Assembly (NCBI GenBank): GCA_002693605.1
Contig: NZQO01000086.1
Location: 1-20,297 of the forward strand
Direction: 5' to 3'
From: Flavobacteriaceae bacterium
GTDB taxonomy: Bacteria > Bacteroidota > Bacteroidia > Flavobacteriales > Flavobacteriaceae
DNA: 20,297 nucleotides
The translations under genes were made by a program, and so were the position numbers. The notes under the pieces are model-generated. The model worked only from the letters and a program-made list of their open reading frames with translations. It did no database searches and had not been told where the DNA came from. Positions 1 to 6,101 of this stretch are shown in pieces. The first letter of the stretch is position 1. The number at the start of each line of letters is the position of its first letter.

Positions 1-30
1 AAAAATCGTGAACCACATTGTTGGGTCCCT

Positions 31-864
31 TCAATAACCCGCAAAGCGAAAGTTTAGCACGTTTCGTATTCCTGTGTAGAGCTCTGGAAACTGTGCTTTC
101 AATTCGGTTGGCGATTCAATAAAATACTCTGCCAAGACCGCCATGAACTCATATTGGTTGGTAAATGCATATTTCCGAAAATAACGCGAATGCTCCAACC
201 GTTCCTTGATCTCTGTGCGCGTTAATTGTTCCAAGATGTGCTGGAAATGCTTCGAGAATCGCGCAGAATCTAGATCGTTGGACTGCTTAGCCTCCAATTG
301 CATGGCGTGCATGAATTCGTGGATTCCCAAGTTAATGTTGTCATTTTCAATCTGGAAACCTCGTTCGAAGTCTTTCCATGAAAGAACCAGCGCCCGTTCG
401 CGCGGGTTGAATTCACCCTTGTGGTAAGCGTCGTTCGCCTTACTGTAAAATTGCCCCGGATATATGAGAATGTGCTCAATCAAACCATAGGTATAGTTTC
501 TTCTTCCGAAGCTGAGCATGCAGCCGATTGCCGCGACCATGGTTTTCATTCGGTCAGAAATTTGAAGGTCCTCCCTTCCCACGAACGATTTCACTTTCAG
601 AAAAGTCGCCACCCGATGGCGGAATTGCCGCTTATGCCGTTTAGAAAGTTTCCGGTAAAAAGCAAATTCATTGCTTAAAACCGTTTCTTGCGAAGCAGCT
701 AAATTACGGTGCACCAAAAAATGGCGATAGAGCGGCCTATTGTGAACATCTGCGTACCAATTCTCCACGATGCGAAACAGTACTATCAGGAAGCCCAGGA
801 GTACAATAGCGTAAGCATACGGGGCCAGCCAGGCGGCATTATCTTCAAGTTGCAGTATTAGCAC
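31..864 (-). CDS. MtfA-like (M90 family) zinc-dependent peptidase, membrane-anchored
   Basis: The 277-residue protein has one hydrophobic N-terminal segment (about residues 13-31), so it is probably anchored in the inner membrane with a cytoplasmic domain. Residues 182-186 read HEFMH, a zinc-metallopeptidase HExxH site. The downstream YEFMAVLAEYFIESP stretch (about 238-252) matches the part of the MtfA/M90 family that supplies the third metal ligand, probably Glu239 or Glu246. E. coli MtfA is a soluble aminopeptidase linked to Mlc and glucose PTS control; a PTS role should not be assumed here, because many Bacteroidota lack that system. The start is a GTG at 862-864, chosen because it keeps the membrane segment and lies just after a plausible promoter; no in-frame ATG exists nearby. 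The family call is fairly firm; substrate and role are unknown. Confidence 0.8.
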   Translation of the reverse strand: MLILQLEDNAAWLAPYAYAIVLLGFLIVLFRIVENWYADVHNRPLYRHFLVHRNLAASQETVLSNEFAFYRKLSKRHKRQFRHRVATFLKVKSFVGREDLQISDRMKTMVAAIGCMLSFGRRNYTYGLIEHILIYPGQFYSKANDAYHKGEFNPRERALVLSWKDFERGFQIENDNINLGIHEFMHAMQLEAKQSNDLDSARFSKHFQHILEQLTRTEIKERLEHSRYFRKYAFTNQYEFMAVLAEYFIESPTELKAQFPELYTGIRNVLNFRFAGY

Positions 865-883
865 ACATTTGGTTTTGGGAATA

Positions 884-910
884 GAAAGATACGCATTTAT
901 CGCGTGTCCA
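884..910 (-). promoter_or_regulatory. Possible Bacteroidota-type promoter for the MtfA-like gene
   Basis: On the minus strand TATCTTTC (884-891) matches the Bacteroidota -7 consensus TAnnTTTG at 7 of 8 positions. A TTG (909-911) lies 17 bases upstream, where the -33 element is expected. Transcription would begin about a dozen bases before the GTG start. This rests on motif matching only. Confidence 0.35.
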
Positions 911-978
911 ATCCATTATCCCCAGCTGAGGCAAATCGCCTTGGCTAGCCCACCCTCAATTTTAGCTTATGGTTTATG

Positions 979-1515
979 CTAAGAACGCTTGCCCCCTTCT
1001 CCCTTAAATTGCTGCGAATTATTTTTGAAAAGCACGTTAAATGTGGTCAAACTGCCATAGCAGCGCGTAATATACTGTTGCAGGTCTATCTTTTCCTGGT
1101 TGTCCAGATTTTTACTACTGTTTATTTTCTGCTCCATAACCCGCAGGCGATCGCGCAGCATTACTATTTTATGAAAAAACGTATCGATGGGCAACTCCTT
1201 ATTGGCCAGGCCAGTATCTGCAGGTTGCAACACCAAGGTTCCGCCCTTGAACTTATCGGCAATGGGCACGATCTCACTTACATCGCTCCATTTTTTCAAG
1301 AGACTGCGCAGGGTACGTTCCACTTCATAAAAACTGACAGTATCGAGGTCGTCGTCGGAGGCCTCAATCACCTCGAACTCGGCATTTATAGATATCGTCT
1401 CGAGCCCGCTGTCGATAAATGTTACCCAGTACATCGTAGAATCTACATTGGTTACGACCCCCTTTCCATACTCGGCGTGGTCAATACGGCTTCCTATTCC
1501 TAAAATTCGTTTCAT
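979..1515 (-). CDS. Hypothetical protein with UvrD-C/Tudor-like N-terminal domain
   Basis: The 178-residue soluble protein has no signal peptide or membrane segment. Residues 5-40 (LGIGSRIDHAEYGKGVV and following) have the G-x-R-[IV]-x-H-x-x-[YF]-G-x-G-x-V pattern of the small beta-barrel at the UvrD/PcrA C-terminus and in CarD/Tudor-like nucleic-acid or RNA-polymerase binding modules. The rest is charged and mostly helical in appearance (LRDRLRVMEQKINSSK at about 121-136) and I do not recognise it. An antisense frame over nearly the same bases (976-1503) was judged a shadow. The start is an ATG with an A-rich leader. A link to transcription or repair through the barrel domain is inference; a conserved but uncharacterised Bacteroidota protein is the safest description. 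Confidence 0.7.
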   Translation of the reverse strand: MKRILGIGSRIDHAEYGKGVVTNVDSTMYWVTFIDSGLETISINAEFEVIEASDDDLDTVSFYEVERTLRSLLKKWSDVSEIVPIADKFKGGTLVLQPADTGLANKELPIDTFFHKIVMLRDRLRVMEQKINSSKNLDNQEKIDLQQYITRCYGSLTTFNVLFKNNSQQFKGEGGKRS

Positions 1516-1533
1516 TTGCTTGTTTTTGGTAAC

Positions 1534-1541
1534 GAAAAATA
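1534..1541 (-). promoter_or_regulatory. Possible -7 element for the UvrD-C-like gene
   Basis: On the minus strand TATTTTTC matches TAnnTTTG at 7 of 8 positions, 18 bases before the ATG at 1515. I see no convincing TTG at -33, so this is weak. Confidence 0.3.
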
Positions 1542-1631
1542 CGCAATTCTACACGTTGGGGAAAGGCAGCATTCCCTAATAATTAAAATATCGTAAAAAT
1601 GTACCGGTATTTTCTGTTCTAGAAAAAGATA

Positions 1632-1639
1632 TATCTTTA
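1632..1639 (+). promoter_or_regulatory. Possible -7 element for the DinB-like gene
   Basis: TATCTTTA matches TAnnTTTG at 7 of 8 positions. With a start site about 6-7 bases downstream, a GTG at 1645 would lie at or next to the first transcribed base, which favours the ATG at 1672 as the translation start. No clear -33 TTG is visible. Confidence 0.3.
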
Positions 1640-1671
1640 TCCTCGTGGCCGAAAATTATAGCAGAAACAGT

Positions 1672-2172
1672 ATGGAAAATACATCCCACCAAATAGGAAA
1701 GCACTTGACCGATGTCTATTTTGGCGGTAACTGGACCGCCGTTAACATTCACGACTCTTTGGTTGATGTGACTTGGCAGCAGGCCACACAACCTATAAGC
1801 GATTTTAATACCATAGCCACATTAACGTTCCACACCCATTATTTCGTGGCGGCCATACTCGATGTGCTTGAAGGTAGGCCCTTAACTGCCAAGGACAAAT
1901 ATAGTTTTGACCACCCCCCCATTCATAGCCAGGAAGATTGGAAAAATATGCTGCAAACGGTCTTTACCGATGTACGCCGGACCGTGACACTCATTGAGGA
2001 CCTCGATCCGCAGAAATTGCATGACACTTTTGTCGATCCAAAATACGGCAATTTTTACCGTAACTTACACGGCCTAATAGAACACACCCACTACCATTTA
2101 GGGCAAATTACGTTTCTAAAAAAGATGGTTAAACAGGCCAGGGGAAAAAACCAATTAAGTCAGCGCCGTTGA
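1672..2172 (+). CDS. DinB-like / DUF1572-type putative metal-binding protein
   Basis: The 166-residue protein looks like a four-helix DinB/YfiT-type fold. Residues 51-62 contain FHTHYF (His54 and His56). Residues 133-145 contain HGLIEHTHYHLGQI, an HxxxH pair (His138 and His142) as in the three-histidine metal site of this superfamily. Some members are thiol-dependent transferases, for example bacillithiol or mycothiol S-transferases, but no substrate can be read from the sequence. The frame stays open to a GTG at 1645, which would add nine poorly conserved-looking residues; the ATG at 1672 is preferred because MENTSHQIGKHL resembles the usual family N-terminus and the likely promoter abuts the GTG. 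The gene is divergent from the UvrD-C-like gene and appears monocistronic. Confidence 0.72.
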   Translation: MENTSHQIGKHLTDVYFGGNWTAVNIHDSLVDVTWQQATQPISDFNTIATLTFHTHYFVAAILDVLEGRPLTAKDKYSFDHPPIHSQEDWKNMLQTVFTDVRRTVTLIEDLDPQKLHDTFVDPKYGNFYRNLHGLIEHTHYHLGQITFLKKMVKQARGKNQLSQRR

Positions 2173-2379
2173 ATTGGATTGACGTGAGGTTTAGTAGAAT
2201 GCAGTAACATTATATCTCGGCCCCAGGTAACAGAATACTTTATTGAAAGATAAAATAAGTATTGGCCCGCGTTTCACTTTCTAAAAAATACCTTGAGTAT
2301 AGAACCGACTTCCCTTTTTGAATGGAGCGAATGGCTTATATTTGGAGACGCCTAAGCCACTGGAATATTTCATTTCAAA

Positions 2380-2397
2380 CTAGCCCGACAGGCAGGT
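2380..2397. repeat. Possible half-copy of a GC-rich interspersed palindrome in a 278-base intergenic gap
   Basis: The gap 2173-2450 has no coding potential that I can see. It contains a GC-rich CTAGCCCGACAGGCAGGT stretch in AT-rich surroundings, which resembles one arm of the CCTGCCTGnCGGGCAGG-like palindromes scattered in Bacteroidota intergenic DNA. The second arm is missing and no other copy exists in this window, so identity as a repeat is tentative. Confidence 0.2.
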
Positions 2398-2450
2398 AAA
2401 ATGGGCGATTATAACAACGAGTATTAGCCCTGGCCGGCGCACCGTTCAGT

Positions 2451-3257
2451 ATGAAGAACATCAATAAGGAGCTAGTTTCACTGTTACTGATTGTTATATC
2501 GGGACTGCTCATTTTTAGTTTGGCGGTTGGGGTGGCGTACCTTTTTATACGCTTTATTGAACTGCCGCACAGCGGCTGGTACCTGATTCTCTATACCACA
2601 CTATGCGTGGCCTCGGTAGCCCTGCTTCGTTGGCAACAAAGCCACTTTACGCGAACCCTCCAAAAAGCAATCCTGTTCCCGGTTAGGGCACTCCTAAAGT
2701 TTATTACCATTGGCAGTCCCTACATCGTACTGCAGATACATTTTTTACTGTATGTGGTTATCTCGGGATTAATTCCTTTGGCATTTTTCACGTTCGATTA
2801 TTTCTCACCGCTTCTAGACCTAACTACCGCAACGCATATCTACATTAACGTCACACTTTGCGTAATAACCGCCACCCTTCTAAACAAGCAGGTTACGCGC
2901 ATTACTTACTATTGTAGTCCAATTCGGTTAATGAGCTCACAGAAGCTGAAGAAAGTCGAGATCAAACGGTTGACAGATTATTTGCTGTCGGAAAACAATA
3001 TTAAATTTATTATTTACCTGCTCTATTTTGTGTATCTGTTAATCGTGAATCTTTTCAATTTTCAACAAAACAGTTTTTACTCCAGTCCGGAGTTAGACAA
3101 GGCGGTACTACAGTCGTTCATAACCTTCATTGCGCTCGAGCGGCTCATTTCAAACTTGAAGGACCTGGATTTCAAACCTTCGGAAATGGTCAGGAAACTG
3201 CTAACGGCAATGACGAACCCGCCGGCTGGAGATAAAACGCAACTTCCGAAGGCATAG
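2451..3257 (+). CDS. Hypothetical multi-pass membrane protein
   Basis: The 268-residue protein has strongly hydrophobic stretches at about residues 9-34, 43-59, 93-115, 127-145 and 184-204, with a weaker one at 217-235, so five or six membrane spans are likely. Between spans lie basic, probably cytoplasmic segments (61-80 and 147-175). The last 30 residues are polar and rich in Lys and Pro. No catalytic motif, transporter signature or known family is recognised. The start is the ATG at 2451; no clear TAnnTTTG promoter is seen just upstream. It converges on the tRNA-Arg unit, whose terminator is oriented for the opposite strand only. Composition is like ordinary chromosomal genes. Function unknown. 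Confidence 0.65.
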   Translation: MKNINKELVSLLLIVISGLLIFSLAVGVAYLFIRFIELPHSGWYLILYTTLCVASVALLRWQQSHFTRTLQKAILFPVRALLKFITIGSPYIVLQIHFLLYVVISGLIPLAFFTFDYFSPLLDLTTATHIYINVTLCVITATLLNKQVTRITYYCSPIRLMSSQKLKKVEIKRLTDYLLSENNIKFIIYLLYFVYLLIVNLFNFQQNSFYSSPELDKAVLQSFITFIALERLISNLKDLDFKPSEMVRKLLTAMTNPPAGDKTQLPKA

Positions 3258-3311
3258 ACAAGGCAAAAGGTGTTTGTCGTTTCAATTAAAAATTGCGGCT
3301 CGAGCTATTCC

Positions 3312-3351
3312 AAAAAAAAACTTTCAAACCGAGCGAACTCGATTTGAAAGT
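3312..3351 (-). terminator. Rho-independent terminator after tRNA-Arg
   Basis: Reading the minus strand, the arms at 3338-3351 and 3320-3333 pair over 14 base pairs. One pair is G-U on this strand and would be a C-A mismatch on the other. The loop is UUCG, and a run of U follows (3312-3320). Both the U-tract and the G-U pair show the direction is minus. It ends the yqeY-tRNA unit. Confidence 0.93.
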
Positions 3352-3370
3352 ATAGCGCTAACGCATTTTG

Positions 3371-3444
3371 TGACCGCGGGAGGATTCGAACCCCCAACCC
3401 TCAGAGCCGAAATCTGATATTCTATCCAGTTGAACTACGCGGCC
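3371..3444 (-). tRNA. tRNA-Arg (anticodon UCG)
   Basis: This is a 74-base cloverleaf on the minus strand. The acceptor arm GGCCGCG pairs with CGCGGUC, with one G-U at the second pair. The D-arm begins GUUC, and the anticodon stem is UCAGA/UCUGA with loop UUUCGGC, giving anticodon UCG (reads CGA, and other CGN codons by wobble). The T-arm contains GGUUCGAAUCC. The discriminator base is A, and CCA is not encoded. It begins 12 bases after the yqeY stop codon and is followed by a strong terminator, so it is probably cotranscribed with yqeY and released by processing. Confidence 0.96.
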
Positions 3445-3456
3445 GGAAACTTTATG

Positions 3457-3909
3457 TTATGATGACAAACGTTGCTTTACTATGGCAGAGATTGTCTTTC
3501 CATCGGCCTTGCCCGCCAATAACTGATTGGTCCTGCCCATTACGGCACCCATATCCTTCATCGAACTTGCGCCGGTCTCGGAAATTACCTGATCTACCAC
3601 TTGTGCCACTTCTTCTTCACTCGCTTGTTCGGGCAAAAAACGCTCAATAACGGCGGCTTGCTCCACTTCCGGCTCCGCCAGATCGGAACGGCCTTGCTCA
3701 TTGAAGATCGCTGCGCTATCGCGACGTTGCTTTACCAGACGTTGCAACAATTTAATCTCTTCGTCTTCGGTTAACTCCTGCTTGGCGCCCGTCTCGGTTT
3801 GCGCCACGAGCATAGCTGCTTTTACCGCGCGAAGGGCTTCCAGATCGTTGGTCCGTTTTTCCTTCATCGCAGACTTCATTGCGTCCATTACCTGCTTTTG
3901 TAAGCTCAT
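3457..3909 (-). CDS. yqeY: GatB/YqeY domain-containing protein
   Basis: The 150-residue protein starts MSLQKQVMDAMKSAMK and fits the YqeY family in length and layout: a helical N-terminal half with LRAVKAAM, then the C-terminal domain (GASSMKDMGAVMGR, and LLAGKADGKTISAIVKQRL at the end) that resembles the tail domain of GatB and binds tRNA in the amidotransferase. The function of stand-alone YqeY is not firmly established; a tRNA-related role is suggested by homology, and here the gene is directly followed by a tRNA. The frame stays open to an ATG at 3960, but that ATG sits in the likely -33 promoter element and its 17 extra residues are not family-like, so the ATG at 3909 is chosen. Confidence 0.9.
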   Translation of the reverse strand: MSLQKQVMDAMKSAMKEKRTNDLEALRAVKAAMLVAQTETGAKQELTEDEEIKLLQRLVKQRRDSAAIFNEQGRSDLAEPEVEQAAVIERFLPEQASEEEVAQVVDQVISETGASSMKDMGAVMGRTNQLLAGKADGKTISAIVKQRLSS

Positions 3910-3931
3910 ATTCTCGGGTGTTAACAGGTTG

Positions 3932-3960
3932 CGAAGATAATCAATAAACCGGTATTGCAA
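3932..3960 (-). promoter_or_regulatory. Promoter for yqeY and tRNA-Arg
   Basis: On the minus strand a TTG (3958-3960) is followed after 18 bases by TATCTTCG (3932-3939), a 7-of-8 match to TAnnTTTG. It lies between the ftsZ terminator and the yqeY ATG, as expected if yqeY is a unit separate from the dcw operon. Placement, spacing and context agree. Confidence 0.55.
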
Positions 3961-3974
3961 AAAGGGAATTAACG

Positions 3975-4004
3975 AAAAAACCCGAGCAAACTAATTTGCC
4001 CGGG
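3975..4004 (-). terminator. Rho-independent terminator at the end of the dcw operon
   Basis: On the minus strand CCCGGGCAAA (4004-3995), loop UUAG, then UUUGCUCGGG (3990-3981) form a 10-bp GC-rich stem with one G-U pair, followed by six U (3980-3975). It starts about 30 bases after the ftsZ stop, so it is the natural end of the long dcw transcript. Confidence 0.93.
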
Positions 4005-4034
4005 CCTTCTGAAAAAAGTAATTATAGCAGTAGG

Positions 4035-6041
4035 TTAATCAACGTTATCGTGAAGAAAGGAATTGTTGCTGCGCAGCTCGATATCGTCATTATCTTCGGT
4101 GCTTACCGACGTTCTCGACATACCGCCCTCGGTTCCGGAGGGTTCCTCCAGATCGATGCCCATACGTTTATAGGCAGGCTGCTTTTCAATATCCTCTATC
4201 TTTGTGGTGTTATTCCTGAATTTGTAGTTAAACTCCTTCATCTTGCGTTTTCGTTCTTCGGTGCGGTCGCGCAATAGTTTCGAAATAGGCGAATTTATAG
4301 GATCTACCACGTCTGAATCTGAACTATCCGTTTTCTCTGGCCTTGCCACGGTTTTTTTCTCGAAAACGATTTCCTCTTCCACCGGCGCTTCTTTTTTAGT
4401 TGGTTTCGCCTCATTCAAGCGGGTTTCCATCTCCTGGTAATCGTCCAAGCTGTAGCGTTTAATCTCTCCGCCAGATATTTCGGTTATGGGCACCACTTCT
4501 ACATGATCGTTTACCTCGATTTCCTCTATGCGCGAAGTTATGGTCTCCTGCGCTTCCGTTTCCTTTTTCTCGATTGGTTGAAGTTTCTGCGCTGGTTTGG
4601 CTGCTTGCACCGGAAGGTCGAAAATTAGCATTTGGTCGTCGTTAGCGGCGGTCGACTTGCTTTCAGGTGCGGCGGGAGCCGGTTTCTTCGGCTCAATGAT
4701 CACGAAATCGTTAACGTCAATTTCGTTGATTACGATTTGCTCGAACTCGGCAATATGGTGGATATCGATTTCCTCGTAAGCCACGTCGATATTCTTCAGC
4801 AATTCAGAAGTTTCAATAAACCCTTCGAAGGGAATTTCCCTTTCGGAAGGGCGCGCGGGCATTTTGGCCTGCGGCGCTTGCTCCTCTTCAAAAAGCGTAT
4901 GTCTAATTACGGGTTCCTTCTTCGGAACCGAAGGCTGGGTGGGTAAGGATACCTTGGTGGCGCTAGGCTTTGGGGAAAGCTCCTGCTCTGCCCGTTGCTC
5001 TTCCTCGAGCGTGTGAATAATTTTCTTCGACTCGGTATTTACGATATCATCCTGTTGCTCGGCATTGAAGCCCGTGGCAATTACGGTGATGCCAATGGCA
5101 CCTTCCAACGATTCGTCTTCGCCTACACCCATAATGATGTTTGCACTGTGCCCCGCTTCATCCTGGATGTGGTCACTGATTTCACCAATTTCGTCTATGG
5201 TAATTTCTTCGGTTCCCGAAACGATAAGCAACAGTACGTTTTGGGCCCCTTTTATTTTATTGTCATTGAGCAAGGGTGAATCGAGCGCCTTGTTGATGGC
5301 CTCCTGGGCCCGGTTGGCCCCGCTGGCGCTGGCGCTTCCCATAATGGCGGTACCGCTGTTGGCGAGTACGGTCTTGGCATCTCGCAAGTCAATGTTTTGG
5401 GTATAATGGTGGGTAATAACCTCGGCAATTCCGCGGGCGGCGGTGGCCAACACCTCATCGGCCTTCGAGAAACCGGCCTTAAAGCCAAGGTTTCCATATA
5501 CCTCACGTAATTTATTATTGTTGATTACGATTAGCGAATCACAATTTTGACGCAATTTTTCAACCCCAATCTGCGCCTGCTCGTTACGGGTTTTTCCTTC
5601 AAATTGAAAGGGAATGGTGACAATCCCCACGGTTAGTATGTCAAGTTCCTTCGCCATTTTTGCGATAATGGGAGCCGCACCCGTACCCGTACCCCCGCCC
5701 ATGCCAGCGGTGATGAAAATCATCTTGGTATTGGTCGTGAGCATCGATTTAATTTCCTCTATACTCTCTACCGCAGATTGCTCACCGATGTGCGGATTGG
5801 CACCGGCGCCCAATCCTTCGGTAAGGGATACCCCGAGTTGGATCTTGATAGGCACGGCACTGTTTTCCAGCGCTTGGGCATCGGTATTGCAAATCACGAA
5901 GTCTACGCCCTTGATGCCTTGGCTAAACATATGATTTATTGCGTTGCTGCCCCCGCCGCCAACGCCAATTACCTTAATGACGTTGCTTTGGTTTTTGGGC
6001 AAATCGAACGAAATGCTGTCAAAATCTGTGTTGCTGCTCAT
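4035..6041 (-). CDS. ftsZ: Cell division protein FtsZ, tubulin-like GTPase with very long linker
   Basis: FtsZ polymerises with GTP into the Z-ring at mid-cell. Visible motifs are the N-terminal glycine loop (VIGVGGGGSNAINHM, about 25-38), the tubulin signature GGGTGTG at 115-121, and the T7 loop NIDLRD with Asn216, Asp218 and Asp221 that completes the GTPase site of the next subunit. The globular domain ends near residue 326. About 330 low-complexity, Glu/Lys/Pro-rich residues follow, and then a C-terminal tail, IELRSNNSFLHDNVD, typical of Flavobacteriia and the likely site for binding FtsA and other partners. At 668 residues it is far longer than E. coli FtsZ (383). It is the last gene of the operon, 60 bases after ftsA and ahead of a strong terminator. 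Identity is certain. Confidence 0.99.
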   Translation of the reverse strand: MSSNTDFDSISFDLPKNQSNVIKVIGVGGGGSNAINHMFSQGIKGVDFVICNTDAQALENSAVPIKIQLGVSLTEGLGAGANPHIGEQSAVESIEEIKSMLTTNTKMIFITAGMGGGTGTGAAPIIAKMAKELDILTVGIVTIPFQFEGKTRNEQAQIGVEKLRQNCDSLIVINNNKLREVYGNLGFKAGFSKADEVLATAARGIAEVITHHYTQNIDLRDAKTVLANSGTAIMGSASASGANRAQEAINKALDSPLLNDNKIKGAQNVLLLIVSGTEEITIDEIGEISDHIQDEAGHSANIIMGVGEDESLEGAIGITVIATGFNAEQQDDIVNTESKKIIHTLEEEQRAEQELSPKPSATKVSLPTQPSVPKKEPVIRHTLFEEEQAPQAKMPARPSEREIPFEGFIETSELLKNIDVAYEEIDIHHIAEFEQIVINEIDVNDFVIIEPKKPAPAAPESKSTAANDDQMLIFDLPVQAAKPAQKLQPIEKKETEAQETITSRIEEIEVNDHVEVVPITEISGGEIKRYSLDDYQEMETRLNEAKPTKKEAPVEEEIVFEKKTVARPEKTDSSDSDVVDPINSPISKLLRDRTEERKRKMKEFNYKFRNNTTKIEDIEKQPAYKRMGIDLEEPSGTEGGMSRTSVSTEDNDDIELRSNNSFLHDNVD

Positions 6042-6075
6042 AATATGTGGTATTTGTGAGGTTGTATTTTTACTA

Positions 6076-6087
6076 GGCCTTTCGGCC
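6076..6087 (-). other. Short GNRA-loop hairpin in the ftsA-ftsZ gap
   Basis: On the minus strand GGCC-GAAA-GGCC forms a 4-bp all-GC stem with a GAAA tetraloop, between the ftsA stop and the ftsZ start. There is no U-tract, so it is not a terminator. It could affect RNA processing or access to the ftsZ start. The structure is short and may be incidental. Confidence 0.35.
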
Positions 6088-6101
6088 CAGGTTGAATTCT
6101 T

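Noticed and set aside
976..1503. A 175-codon plus-strand open frame over the UvrD-C-like gene
   Set aside because: It lies fully antisense to a frame with a recognisable domain and normal leader; its protein has no recognisable domain and looks like a shadow.
1645..1671. GTG at 1645 as start of the DinB-like gene
   Set aside because: It lies at or next to the expected transcription start, and MENTSHQIG at 1672 fits the family start better.
1913..1920. C7 homopolymer in the DinB-like gene as a phase-variation tract or frameshift
   Set aside because: The frame is intact through the tract and on to conserved HTHYH residues; a run of seven is too short for strong support.
2225..2260. AT-rich inverted repeat after the DinB-like gene as its terminator
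   Set aside because: The stem is about 7 bp, AT-only in large part, and not followed by a U-tract.
3910..3960. Upstream ATG at 3960 for yqeY, adding 17 residues
   Set aside because: The ATG overlaps the probable -33 TTG of the promoter and the added residues do not look like the family N-terminus.
5065..5406. Plus-strand open frames opposite ftsZ, and similar long antisense frames opposite ftsA, murE and ftsI
   Set aside because: Each lies inside an unmistakable gene on the other strand and shows no domain, leader or promoter of its own.
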